Shown here: positions 32,557 through 45,213 of the stretch, one piece after another
Layout of the letters: each line of letters begins with the position of its first letter
Numbering within the stretch: the first letter of the stretch is position 1
NCBI GenBank assembly: GCA_000708835.1
Contig: DF236956.1
Location: 419,354-483,353 of the forward strand
Direction: 5' to 3'
From: Klebsormidium nitens
Lineage: Eukaryota > Streptophyta > Klebsormidiophyceae > Klebsormidiales > Klebsormidiaceae
Length of the DNA: 64,000 nt
The notes under the pieces: generated by a model
What the model saw: the letters and a program-made list of their open reading frames with translations, nothing else
Databases searched by the model: none
What the model was told of the DNA's origin: nothing
Made by a program: the position numbers and the translations under genes

Positions 32557-35500
32557 ATGGCGTCCACAGCAGCCTTGCGCTTATCGTGTTCCTGTCCTTC
32601 TTTGGCCTCGTCATCTACTATAACTACAGATCCACTTGCATTGTCCGAGCCTGCAAATTTCTTTGGGCATCGATCCAGCTTTTATCAACGCAGGAATCTC
32701 CAAATTCATAGGTCCACACCAAATGCGAGGCCGCACCAACCTTCTCTTACAAAGCAGGGATCAGGGCTGTCAATGTAAGTGCAATTGTCAGCAAGCACAA
32801 CCTCTGCGTACACCAGAATAATAATCTCAGGGTACAATCTCTCAAGTGACCCCAAGTTCAACGTTCAATCGCTTACATTAGCAAAGTGTTTCTGTCGGAC
32901 TGCAAACAGCGTTTTGCTTGGTAATTCTTGTGCCGGATTGGAATATATTTGACAAGCATGGTACACAGGAATCTAAGATTGACATGCAGATGATACTGAC
33001 ACTGAACCTAATTCTCTTAGAGCTCAAGGTCTCTGCAAGAGAGTGCTCTCTGACTTACTGCGTCAGCCGTCAGACATCTTAAGCAGGATTGGGTCTTGCT
33101 ACATCCCTTACTTTCGGACTGCTCGTGCTACCACCAGCACCGCGTCCCGCTGCAATATGCCAAGTACGCGGTTGATTGCTGAACAATCAAAGTCTGTGGT
33201 CATCAACACCGTCCGAAACAAAAAAGATCTTTTCACAGTATATCTGTCCCAGTTCAGGCTGCCACCTTTTGGCTGCTAAGACTTCTGAGCATCATCATGG
33301 ACTATGTACACCATAAACAGTCTTCTTTGAAGGCTTGTTGGTTTGGGACCCCGAAGTTCCGCTGTTTAGATATTACTTCTTCCTGGTACAGTGTATCCCT
33401 TAACGCCTTCCAATGGACTCTGGCACTCTCTTACTCACAGTATCCGCTTCCCTTCTAGGCGGAAGCATCCCCGCGGTGGTGCCCTGGCTGCAACTGCGGA
33501 GACTTCCACGGCGTTTGGCACCAAGACGTCGCTGAAGATCCTTCTAGCAAACCAAGTAAACTTTGGAGAACGTCATGCCGTCTTTGGGGCGGGGGATGCT
33601 CTCAAGAATTGGCAGGAGGCGGTTGAGATGCACTGGACAGATGGCGGCTGGGTGTTGGACGTTGGCGCCCTCCAGCCAGGGCAAAAGGTGAAGCCCTTTT
33701 TTATGCATCTTGGTGCACAGGAGGCAGCTGTGGTGCCTGGATTCTTGAATGTAATCAGGTTGGGGGATTGACCTGTGAGACTCCTATAAGGGGCATCACT
33801 TTGGCTTGTTTGCCGGGGGCCGCAATGGTCTGTTCAGGGTGCTCTCAAGTAAGTTTCCTCGAGTCACTTTGAGTTTAGATCGTTCTGACATCCTTCTTAC
33901 CAGTCAATTCTGAAATCACAATCTTTGATCAAGCTTCAACAGAACAAGCGCCCGGTGGCATTATCCGTTTTCACAACATGACAGGGCCAGACAGATCAAT
34001 GACTATGGGACTATGGAAGGAACACAAGGCCAGCCCAACCTCAGCAAGGGATTGCTATTCTATCTTTGAAGCTCTCTTTCTGGTGTGCTTCTTCTCAAAG
34101 CACGCTAATAAGGTTGCTTGGATCGAGCTTGTCAATTGTGAAAACTTACAGTCATTTGACACCATCCCTAGCTGTCCAAAATGCTGGCCTGCCCTCCAGC
34201 GTTCACTCGACATTGAGTCAGATTGAAGCAACAGCCTATGTACCAGTTCTGGATTTGTTCATCTGGCTGAAACCTCGAACCAACTCCTAACCATTTCGAA
34301 TGGATTGACGATCCTCCTCTGCTGTTCAGCTTGAAGAAGCCTGCTCATCTCCCTTTGCTCTTCAGGTGGAGTTCAAGGCTGTGATCGTGCACGGAGACGG
34401 CGGGGTGCAGTGGGAAAACGGCCCTAATCGGATCATCCAACTGCCAGATGGGGGAGGCGCTTATTCCGTCACTCTGCACTGGGAGAAGACTGGGGAAGAG
34501 TTGCAGTTGCAAGGAGTGGATGGACAGATTGCCAACGGGGAGGCTGCGCAGGGGGCCCCAACAGAGGCACCAAAGGATGCGGGGAACGGCAGGGCCAGAA
34601 GTGAGAACGGGGCCAGTGAGGTCAGCGAGTTTGGGAGCAAGTGGCAGGGCAAGGACATTGCGTTCATGAGGAGCAATGAGCACTCAAGGTGAGCAAGCTC
34701 AGGTTCCGATGCCGTTCGATTAGACATATGTTCTTTTTCTGCTTTTTCAAGAGACTGCAGTTGTGAGTGAGTTCTGGATCCACGTTGTCAAGTGAGTGCG
34801 GCAGGCACTCGCTTTGAGTGGCTCGGACCTAAACGGATCGCTGATCCCTCAAAGCAGAGTGGCCCTGACGTTGGGGTATGCGAGACCGAATGCAGTTTCC
34901 CTTTTGCCTCAAGGAAAGAAGCGAAAAATGGGAGATGATTGATTTGAGCGGCCATCGTGTTGCAACGGATGAATCTTCAAATTTTTGCTTTGCAAAGACA
35001 CACCTTTGAATACACACCCTATCTGCAATATTAGCCTTTCTTCTGCCTCAGGGAGAAAAGCGGCAAGGCGTAAACAAGCAAGTTGAGCGGGCCCTCTTAT
35101 CTTGACGGGCGCACCAATTGGGAAGACTTGGAAAAAGACAATCCCGTTCTTTGTCTTGCCGCAAGGAGAGAAGCGGGAAAGGGTACGTGATTAACTTGAG
35201 CGGCTCCGCTTCATAGCATGCTTTCAAAGCTTTGCGTCCTATGCGTGCTGGTTCTCAAGTTAACCGCCGTGCTTGTTATTCTGTCCCAGGGAAAGAAGCG
35301 GGAAATGGGACACGAGCAATCTGAGCGGCCCCGCGGCGCGCCTGGTGGACGGCGACAAGCACGGCGGCAGCTGGTGGCAGAAGCTGGAGGTGGTGAAGGG
35401 CCTCGTGGTGCCGCCGGAGGTCGGGCAGAAGCCGGACTTCGACGCGCTGGTGAACGCCAACATCTACCTGCAATGGTAAGTATCTCGTAAATTTGACTTT

Positions 35501-38500
35501 GGAACACCCGGGAAACGAGCAATTCAGAGTTGAGTATTTTGGCTGAATAGGCCTCGCCGGACTTTGACGTGCTTGTCGACGTCAACATCTACCTGCAATG
35601 GTGAGTAGTTTGCAGGCTCGATGCTGAAATGCCCAGGAAACGAGCTATTCCAAGTAGAGTTTCCTGGCTGAAAAGGCCTCGCCGGACTTTGCGCAATGGT
35701 CAAATGCTAATATCTATCTACATTGGTGAGAAGTTATGGGGCTCCAGGGGTTGTAAACATGGAGGTATTTGGGTTGAGAATCTGTGAAGACTAGGTTAGC
35801 CCGAAATAAGCAAGTTGTATCGCTGCCAATGTTTAACTGCTTCGAGCATCTACGAGATTTGAGACAGAACGTGGATCGGATTCGTAGTGGTATACGTTTC
35901 TTGCAGGAAGTAAGCTACAGTGTGATACAACGGCTTGACTTTCGGTCGAAGACACCCTGTGCTCCAGTGACACAGAAAAGTCGTCGTATCTGGCAAAAAA
36001 AGGCAGCATGTTTTCCCTTGCAGCGCACTCTGAGAGCTTATGAGTATCTCTCCAAAAGACAGGGGATCCCTTCTCTGCAAAAGTTGTGCGACAGAGCGTC
36101 CGTCCTTATGCAGGATTAACACGGGCGCCATTTCGTGTGTTGAGAGCGGGGGCCACCACCGGCCCAACAAGCACGCCGAGATTGCGCGCAAGATCTTCCG
36201 GCAACTAGAGTGGGAGCTCGGTAGGAAGACCACAACGTCCGAGGAGGTAAGCGGGTCTCCCTTGTTTGTAAGCAGCGCAGTGTTTGTCGTCGACGGACGC
36301 TTCTCAGACGTACGGCGGTTGAATATCGTTCTACGAAGTAGGTTTGCATCTGAGCAATGTCGTCAAGACAGGGTTTTGCTTGGTCGAAGCGCATAGGCTG
36401 AAGGAAAGAACTCCGTGTATCATGTACAGCGTTTGGGCTTTAGCGGGACGCTGAACAATTCAGGCCTGTCTCTGAAGCAGGAAGCCATGCTTGTCGCAGG
36501 AGTTTTGAAGGCTCACTTTTGGGTAGCTTGGTTGCCAGACCCCACGTGTCCTGTTGGCCGAAGTTTTGTTGAAGTGGGCTATGGACGGCGCTTCGTTGGC
36601 CTACAAGTCTGATATTGTCTTGATCGTTTCGACCTTCCAGACATCGATCTTTCCAGCTTTTGAGACTCCTGCGCTTTTAGCAAACAAGGACACAGACGCG
36701 CTTCCGGGCGTTTGAACCAAGGCTTCAGAGAATGTTCCGTCGCTTCCTGCCAGATGCTGGTGCTCCGGCGGATCCAGCCCCGGCTGCCCTCCTTCTCGGA
36801 GCAGTTCACACAGTCCGTTCCGCTCACCCGGATCAGAGACATCGCCCACCGGAACGACATCCCGCACGACTTGAAGGTAAGTAAAGCCCGCAAGGAGGGA
36901 ACGGAGAGTACTTATGCAAGGGTGGTAAAGCGACATTCGTGCTTATGACGCACGGTTCTACTTGGAGATGAAGTTTCGCTCTGACTCTTCTTTGTGAACG
37001 AGACTATCCAAAAAGGTTTCATCTCCTGGACAGCCCTTTCGTTCGTAGCGGCATCCCTCTCGGCAAGGAAGTATAAGTTCGTTCCACAATAAAGTGCTAC
37101 CGAACCGCTCTTTGTCGTGCACATAGTTCGGCCTACGGCTCAGCGTTGTTGTTTAATGGCAGTGGATCGTAATGCCTATGTTAGCTCGCAAACGTCAGGC
37201 ACATATCAAGGGACTACGCGCTGAAAACAAAACGCTGTCTGCTTGCAGCAAGAGATCAAGCACACGATCCAGAACAAGCTCCACCGCAACGCTGGCCCGG
37301 AGGACCTGGTTGCCACGGAAGCGATGCTGCAGCGGGTTTCAAAGGGCGACTACAGCCAGGATTTCGTGAAGGAGCTCCGGGTCTTCTACGGCGAGCTCAA
37401 GGACTTTTTCAATGCTGGCAGGTGGGCACGTCAAAATGTCGCCAGAACAGTCGTAACGCGAGTCGACCAGTTGCTGACGAGCAATACCTGGTTACGCAAA
37501 TCGAATACAGAACGGTCTAGCCTAAACGGAGTAGCACAAAACGGACGCTCTGTTTGGTCGGCCTTTGAGCGTACGTCTTTGTTGCAATCTACTGTTAGGC
37601 ACGCTGGGACAGGTAATTGTCGTTGCCAGTGACACCGATTTCCCTCTGCCTTTCCATCGATAATGCTGGGACTAACGAGTCTTCTTTGGTTTCTTTGTCG
37701 AACAAGCTTTTCACAATCGACGAACGATCCGATTTCGCTGCACACCATTCCGCTCACCACGCTCTCTTCATCGCTTCCCGCAGCTTGACCGAGCGCCTGG
37801 AGCAGATCCGCCACTCCCTCGACGACAGCGCCACGTCAGCACTCGACCACTTCCTCAGCCGCAAGCAGATCCTCGACGACTTCGACGCGCAGCAAAAGGC
37901 GGAGAAGCTTCCGGAGGTCCTCGTTGGCGCGCTGCACGCGCTTACGGGGCTGAGGGCGCAACTTCTGGGGGGCCTCGCGAGTGGGCTCAGGAACGATGCC
38001 CCGGACTCGTCGCTTGCGCAGCGCCAGAAGGTGGGTGGGGCTGTAGAGTTCCTTGAGTTGTGGGCTTCTCCTGGACTGCGGGCTTTCCTGCTCCGGTTAT
38101 AGTGCTGGTCGAGGCACTGAAGAGAGATTCAGGAAGCGTGTGAAACCCGGTTCGTTGTCCTCACAGTATCTCAGGTGTTCCCTCTTTCTCTCGAGGACTT
38201 TAGCGCTTGCAAGCCGCAGGGTAAGACTATAACGGTCTCCCGATTACGCTGTTCTCAACGTAGCACTGATGCGCTGCTTGGAACTCCTCTGTGTTGTTCC
38301 TTGAATTTGGAAACACAATTGGTGCAACTATCTCAGCGACAGTTTGGATTAGTTTCATAAGCCATGCGGCTAAACGATTTGTTCGCTTGGGCTGCAGTGG
38401 CGATTGTCGGAGATCGGGCTCGAGGACTACAGCTTCGTCCTGCTGAGCCGCTTCGTGAACGCGGTTGAGGAGAAGGGAGGGCCTGCGGCGCTGGCGGAAG

Positions 38501-41500
38501 AGGCCAAGAAAAGTAAGGCCGTAGCGTTGTCAAAAAGCGGAATGTGGCTTTACATGTCAGAGACTGTGTGTTCTCCTGTTCCTTTCTCAAGGATTGGGCT
38601 GTTCAGAAGGGTATTCCTGCGGGCTCACAATCCTGAATTGTGCAGATGGACTTGTTTCCCTACATTTTGCCAAGCAAGCGTCTGATATATCTTTCTCTAG
38701 TCAGTATAAGTACTTTGCGGTTGGCGGGATAAGCTCTCCGAGTCGTTGCGAACGCATTCGACACCTCAGGCAAATGCCAACCCGTCAACTTCTCACTTTG
38801 CGCCACGGTCCTTGGATTCCGCTTACCGAGCCTCTCGGGCAGTATATCTTCTCACTTCTGACACACGCTAACACACACTAACCCAACCCTGACTGCTTCG
38901 TCCGCTTTCACTCAGCCCTGTGTCTCCTGCTACGTCTATAACCCAGTCCATAAACTTCGTACCGCAGGCAATGTCAAGCCCTTCACCTTTATGCTTGGCG
39001 CCACAGTACTTTGCATCCGCCAATTCCCCTCCAGCTGGCAGTATAACCTATCCAAATGAACCCAACCCTAACCCGCTTCTCTGCCCTGCGTCTCTTGTAC
39101 TAACCCACTCCCGAAGCCCATTCCCCAGGCAACGTCCAGCCTTTTAACTTCCCACTCGGCGCAACAGTTCTTGGCATCCGCCACCGGGCCTCTCTGCCTG
39201 GCAGTAAAGACTCATTGTCCAACCTCAACCCAACTCAATCCGCTTCTCTACCCTATGTCCTACCTCCTTAGTCATGCTAACCCACTCCTATTTCTCAATT
39301 TTCAGGCAACGTCCAGCCCTTCAACTTCCCGCTCGGCGCGACGGTCCTCAGCATCCGCCAACTCGGCCCCTCCGGCTGGCAGTATAACCTCTCCATTCCA
39401 AATTAACCCAACCCTGACACGCTTCTCTGCCCTGTCTCTCTCCTTCTGACCCACTCCCAAACCTTGTCCTTCAGGCAACGTCCAGCCCTTCAACTTCCCG
39501 CTCGGCGCCACCGTTCTCGGCATCCGCCAACTCGGCGTCTCTGGCACAGTGTTGTCACTTTTATCCACGATGACCCAACCTTAAACTCTGCCATTCCCTC
39601 GGCACCTGCTTAACCACGCTAAACCACTCATAATCCCATTCCCCAGGCAACGGCCAGCCCTTGAACTTCCCGCTCAGCGCAACCCTGTCGAGTGACGGAG
39701 AAATCCCTTTATCCCATTTTAATCCAACTTGAACCCGCTCCTCTGCCCTCTCTCCTCCGCTAAACCATTCTAACCCACTCCTAAACCGTGTTCGCCAGGC
39801 AACGTCCAGCCCTTCAACTTCCCCCTCGGCGCGACCGTCCTCGGCATCCGCCATCTGGGCCTCTCCGGCTGGCAGACCGCCGAGTGCCTCGCGATCGAGA
39901 ACGAGCTTCACGCGTGGCAGCATGCGGGGATCGTCGACCGGGAAGGCCCTGTCAAGGACGTCAAGACGTGGGCGCTCAGGCTGAAGGCGACGCTGGACAG
40001 GGCCCGCCGGCTCGCGGAGTCGTACTCGGAGGCGTTGTTGGAGATCTATCCGGAGCGGAGCCTGAAGCTGGGGGACGCGCTTGGGGTGCCGGAGAATTCG
40101 GTGAGTGGGGTGAAGACCGTTTGCGGAGCCTTGAGTACAGGCTCAAGATCTGCGTCTGACGTTTTCGCTCGACTTTGAGGGCTCGTGTGCGGGGACGGGC
40201 GCAGCTCACTTATCAATCGAAGGAAGCGCTTCGGAGTTGTGGGCCCTTTGCTTGATTGAAACTACTACAGAAAGGCGGCCGGTAACTCTCATCAAGCTGT
40301 CAACACTTCCTGTGAACTGCCCCTACTCCATTTGGCATAAACATAGCAACAGGTGCTGTCTGCTCGTTTTTAGTGTTCTGAGGGCCATTTTCTCTTTCAA
40401 AAACAGGTTCGGACGTTCACCGAGGCCGAGATCCGGGCGTCCGTCGTGTTCCAGCTGTCCAAGCTGTGCAGCCTGCTGCTCAAGGCGCTGCGTGACGTCA
40501 TCGGAGGGGGTGGCTGGGACGCCCTTGTCTCGGGCAGTGCGGTGGGCACTTTGGTGTCGGTGGACAGGATCGAGCCCGGCGCGCTGACGTCAGCAGCGAA
40601 GGGCGGCCCGCTGATCCTGCTCGTGAAGGAGGCGTCGGGTGACGAGGAGGTGAAGGCGGCAGGCGAGGAGGTCAAGGGCGTGGTGCTGTGCCAGGTGAGA
40701 AAACGACCGACAGTGAAACTTCATCATCATCGTAAAGATTCATAATGATGCTGCCGTTGAGCCCCGGGCTTGCATTACTTAGAGCCAAGGATCTCCGTCT
40801 TCGACCCCGTTCTCTGAAGGTTTCTTTCAGCCAGCAACAGCAGCGACTAAGCTTACCGCTTTCTGTTTGACCGTGATTGATTGAAAATCCTCGTGTTACT
40901 AGCGGCAGTCCAGAGAAAGCCGCTCAGACTTCGCACTTCAGTTGTTGTCCTCGTCTGTCTGTGTTTGAGGGAGTTGTTGATCGTCCCTCGTCTAATGCCT
41001 TAGTCGCATTTGGTTCGGTGCTGACGCACTTGACTTGGTCGCATCTGGTTCGGTGCAGACGTGCTTGACCCGCCCATTGCCTTCCGGGCCCAAAGATCAT
41101 TCCACACTGTGATTGTTAAATCTAAATTGGTGATCACATAAATGCAGGAGTTGCCACACTTGTCTCATCTGGGCGTGCGCGCGCGGCAAGAAGGCGTCGT
41201 CTTCGTGACTGCTGAGGACGAAGAAAAGGTGCGGGACCTGCGCGGGCTGGAGGGGAAGCGGGTCAAGATTGACGCCAGCGCGGAGGGCGTGACTGTCGAA
41301 CCATTTGACGGGGAAGAGGCAGTGTCAAGCAATAACGGTCAGGACTCTGCCAAACCGCATGGTGATAAAGCAGCTTCGCATCAAGGCTCTTGGCCGTGTG
41401 CGGAGAAAATGTATCAGAATCCAGTCTTCTGCTCTCAATTGAAGACTGGCAGGTCGTTTCTTGTCTCCGCTGCCAGGCAACTTGTCGAGGGGTCAGACAA

Positions 41501-44500
41501 CACTAAAGCTGCAAAATTCCCGAGCACGCGGCAGGACCTGTTCACCGTCGGTGTCCTTGTCAATCAGGAGAACACAAGCGTCCAAATAACGAAGACCGAA
41601 GGCCCTGTTCTCAGAGTTGCCTCCTGCTTTCAGGCGCAGCATCAGCCGCCGGAGTGCCGGGCAAGGCCTCCTCAGCCGGCAAGATCAAGTACAGCCCGGG
41701 AGGAACGTTCATCGAGTTGGCAGATACGACCGTTGAGACCGGCGGGGCGAAAGCAGCAGCGTGCGGCGAGATTGCCGGCTTGGCGAAAAGCTCTACTGAA
41801 GGTGAGAGGCTGTGGTCGGAACTCAATGTAGTGTTTTGACGCTGGAGGGTTTTGCATTGCTCGAATGCTGCTTGGGTTGTCAAGCTAGCTAAAGGCAAGT
41901 TAAAGGGCGCAGCTTCCGTCTCCGAATTCTCCCCTCCCGGCTGGCCTTGCGAGTGTAGGGACGGCCCTGTCGTTTGAATTCCTTCCCAGTTTGTGCTGCT
42001 TACTTCATGCACGCTTTTGCTGCCTCGACCTCTGAGCGGCACTGCCGTTTGCTAGACTTCATCGAGGGTATCTCACCGAAAGATTGTCGATCTCAGAGAA
42101 TAGTAAATAAGCAGTCGGTAATGCTGAGAATCCGACTAGTTACCTATTGAGCTTGCGCCCTTCTGCGTAATATCTCCATTTCCTCTCTCTTTCCTCTCCC
42201 AAGATCTATTCCCGATGTGCCCCTCCGTTTCATCCCATAACTTTAAGCTTGAAACCTCGTGCAGTCAAGAGCTCCTCAGGCGTTCCGGCCACGTTCAAGT
42301 CGCCCACCGGGGGCCTCATCCCTTTCGGCGCTTTGGAAGCCGCGCTTGACGCAAGCAAAAGCCGGGCGAAGTTCAACGAACTGGTCAAGAAGACGGAAAC
42401 GGCGAAAGTGGAGGGCGGGGAACTAGACGCGGTCTGCAATGAGCTGCGGGCGCTGATCGAAGCACAGCGACTGCCGGAGAAAGTGATCCAGCGAGTCGGG
42501 AAGGCCTTCTCGGCAGGTAAGGGGTGAAGCTTTTCATATCCTAATCGTCACTGACGAAGGAACTTGAAGCTCTTCTTTGAGCACGTGGGCGAAGTGTGAT
42601 CTTGAGCACGAGTGTTGGAAATATAAGAATATGTCAACGTTCAAGAAGCTTTTTTCAGAGACTGTAAAAGTGAGCCCAGCCTGGTGTCCAAAATGCCTGA
42701 ATTCGTGAGCGGTGCCCCCCACTTTTCTTATACTTCAACTCGAAACTAGTCCGTGGTCCTTTGCGCACTTTCTTCTTTCGTGACCTTCGTCGTGTAAGAG
42801 TTCAAGAGTGGCCCGTGCAACTTTGCGTATTTTCCTCTCTGTTCCTTCGCGCACCTCCTTTGTTCTTCTTCGACAAAGAAGTTTCGCGTTTCAATATTGT
42901 GACCTTTGAACCTCTTGAAAATTCTTGTCTGCAGATGCGCGGCTTATTGTGCGCTCCAGTGCCAACGTGGAGGACCTTGCTGGCATGTCCGGAGCCGGGC
43001 TGTATGACTCCATCCCCAACGTCAAGGCGTCCGAACCAGAGGAGTTTGCAGAGGCCGTCTCAAAGGTCAGTTACCGAGACTGGTTCTAAGGAGCTGTCTC
43101 GTTTGTTCAAGTGGCCGTCTTCAAAGAGAGTTGTTTGCACATGTGATTTCGTCCGCTCCAGTATCAGCCCAGATCATGTGCACACCTTTTTGCCCGGATC
43201 AACTCAAGGATTGGGCAAGGCAAAGCTTCCTTGAAATGCTCCATACCCTTGATAGGACGCTGTCCATTTTGTGGATCTCTAATATAGAGTCGTTTCCTTG
43301 TATTCAAATAGCAGCAGGCCGAGCGCAAGTCGCTCCTTCCGATAGTGCTATGTTTCTGCTGCAATTCAAAGCCGCATGTTTCCAAGACATACCCCCTTGA
43401 TCCGTTTCAATACGCCAATATCTTACATTATACTCACACCCTATTCCTCAGGTGTGGGCGTCCCTGTTCACGCGGCGTGCGGTGCTGAGCCGACGCGTTG
43501 CGGGCGTCCCCCAAAAGGAGGCGGCGATGGCCATCCTGGTGCAAGAGCTCTTGGCGCCGTCGCTCAGCTTCGTTCTGCACACCGTCAGGTGGGCAGAATT
43601 CAGACCCAATCGATGCAATGAATAGCAAGCCCAGTGAACAGCAAGGGACGGGTGGGGTTGCTTAAAGGGTTGTGGGTTCGATTCAAACTTACTCGATGCC
43701 GTGAACAGCAAAGGGACGGGTGGGGTTGCTTAAAGGACTATGGTGGGTTCAAATTCAGCGCGCATGAAGCTTTGCTTTAGGGTTTTTTTGAAGATCGAGA
43801 AGCTTGTATTTCCCTGGGCTTCCTTTCTACTGGATCGAGAAAAGACTGTTTGCGTCCATCGGGCATGGGAGGACCGTCCTCCTTACAGCCCGAAACTTTC
43901 TAGCCGGATCTGATCGCCCCTTAGAAAGGGGTCAACCACTCTTTTTTCACCTTTGTCGTTCATGTAGCAGGTGTAGCGCTTTCTGGTCGGTATGCAGCTT
44001 GTTCATACCCGCAACAAGCTGGTTTGGGCAGGCTGCAAACCCGTATCCATAATGCAGAAAGGTCGGCCATCTGTTTGGTGACGCCCATATTACGTGGATC
44101 TTCGTGAACACCCGTAAGATCGGCGGCAGTAAGAACATAGATTGCACCTTTGAACAATTGTCGGCCTTCAAAAATTCTTGCAGCCTGTCGGATATTGATT
44201 GGAAACGCAACATTCCTCGTTGGCGCTCTTGCAGCCCCGCAATCAGTTACTAGGCACGCAGTAACTCAGCGCCCCCTGGGAAGTAAGCAGCCCTTATTCT
44301 CCGCCGTTCTGCCCCCCCCGCAACTCACAATCAGGCGCAGCGTCTTCTGACGTCTCCCTCTCGTCTTGCAGCCCGGTTGACGGCAATCGGGACATCGTCC
44401 AGGCGGAAATTGCCCTGGGTCTTGGCGAGACGCTGGCCTCCGGCACTCGGGGCACGCCTTGGAGGCTCGCCGCAAGCAAGTCCAGCAAGACGGTCGACAC

Positions 44501-45213
44501 GCTGGCGTTCGCCAACTTCAGCGAGAAGCTGGTCGTGGCGGGGGGCAAGGCGGACGGGAGCATGACGCGGGAGGTCGCTGACTACAGCAAAGTGGTAAGG
44601 GCAGCGCGGAGCATCTTACCAATTGGTTTTAAATAGATTGTCCGATTGCAGTCGCCAGGATTGTGGGAGTCGCGCCGAGTATTGGAGAAGTATCTTGTCT
44701 TGTTGGGGTGCTGACTCACCTCTGATACTGCTTTCAAAGTGTTCATTCACCAGTGCACAGGAATCTTGACTGGAAGGAAAGACTAGGCAAGTCCGTCCCG
44801 CATACATGAAGGAGGTTTGAAGCGAGTTTTGTTTCAGGTGTTGATTACGGAGGAGCGCAAAGGTAGGCTTAGACGGGCGTGGCTCGGGAGGGAAAGACAT
44901 TGGTTTGAGCTCCTTCAGGTCCTGCTTCAGCTTAGAAGTATTTTGATATGTAGCCGCTCTTTGAAAGTTGGCAAGCAGCAATTGTTGATTTTGATCATTG
45001 GCTGCTCCGATCGGCACAGCATGCTTCTTCCTGACTGATTGAATTATTGCACAGGCCTTGACAAAGGACGCCGAGGAGCGGATACGTCTGGGACAGAGGT
45101 TAGCGTCCATTGGGGCGTACTTAGAGAAGAGCCTCGGAGCGCCGCAGGACGTTGAGGGTGCCGTTGTTGGGGGAGACGTGTATATTGTGCAGTCAAGGCC
45201 CCAACCTTTGTAG
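32557..45213 (+). CDS. PWD: Phosphoglucan, water dikinase (plastid)
   Basis: Eighteen phase-consistent exons give 1198 aa: 32557-32774, 33459-33687, 34366-34688, 35290-35475, 36114-36246, 36754-36876, 37249-37421, 37784-38030, 38398-38512, 39799-40100, 40407-40694, 41148-41337, 41634-41801, 42265-42516, 42935-43065, 43452-43588, 44372-44594, 45055-45213. Exon 1 is a Ser/Thr/Ala/Arg-rich chloroplast transit peptide. A CBM20 starch-binding domain covers about 95-190 ([21 protein letters not shown]). The phosphohistidine domain has [12 protein letters not shown] (His about 786). The C-terminal ATP-binding domain has [53 protein letters not shown] and GEIALGLGE-like [14 protein letters not shown], ending [12 protein letters not shown]. 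Known: PWD transfers the beta-phosphate of ATP to the glucosyl C3 of starch already phosphorylated by GWD, opening granules for degradation. The CBM20 and length separate it from GWD1. Four exon edges have tandem echoes. Confidence 0.96.
34906..35210 (+). repeat. Acceptor-edge echoes of dikinase exon 35290-35475 (three copies)
   Basis: The exon start (CAGGGAAAGAAGCGGGAAATGG to TGAGCGGCC) recurs, diverged, at about 34906-34955, 35045-35095 and 35158-35210. All keep GGAGA/GGAAAGAAGCG, a pyrimidine tract upstream and the TTGAGCGG block. Spacing is 110-140 bp. Confidence 0.85.
35545..35735 (+). repeat. Donor-edge echoes of dikinase exon 35290-35475 (two copies)
   Basis: The exon end and donor (CATCTACCTGCAATGGTAAG) recur at about 35551-35610 (with an intact GTGAGT donor) and 35675-35735. 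Each is preceded by GCCTCGCCGGACTTTG. The same exon also has acceptor-side echoes upstream. Confidence 0.87.
38764..39690 (+). repeat. Six acceptor-edge echoes of dikinase exon 39799-40100
   Basis: The acceptor and exon start recur with CAG at about 38766, 38965, 39126, 39303, 39472 and 39644, before the real one at 39796-39798. Units are 150-200 bp. The best copies match about 60 coding bases almost exactly (CAACGTCCAGCCCTTCAACT and onward). Intron tails (CTCTGCCCT, CCCACTC) are repeated too. Every copy keeps its CAG. Confidence 0.93.
43625..43745 (+). repeat. Intronic tandem repeat after exon 43452-43588
   Basis: Two copies of a roughly 68-bp unit (GTGAACAGCAAGGGACGGGT, then GGGGTTGCTTAAAGG) lie just past the donor. 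No exon sequence is included. Part of the unit (GACGGGTGGGGTTG) also occurs at 54046 and, inverted, near 32320. Confidence 0.75.
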
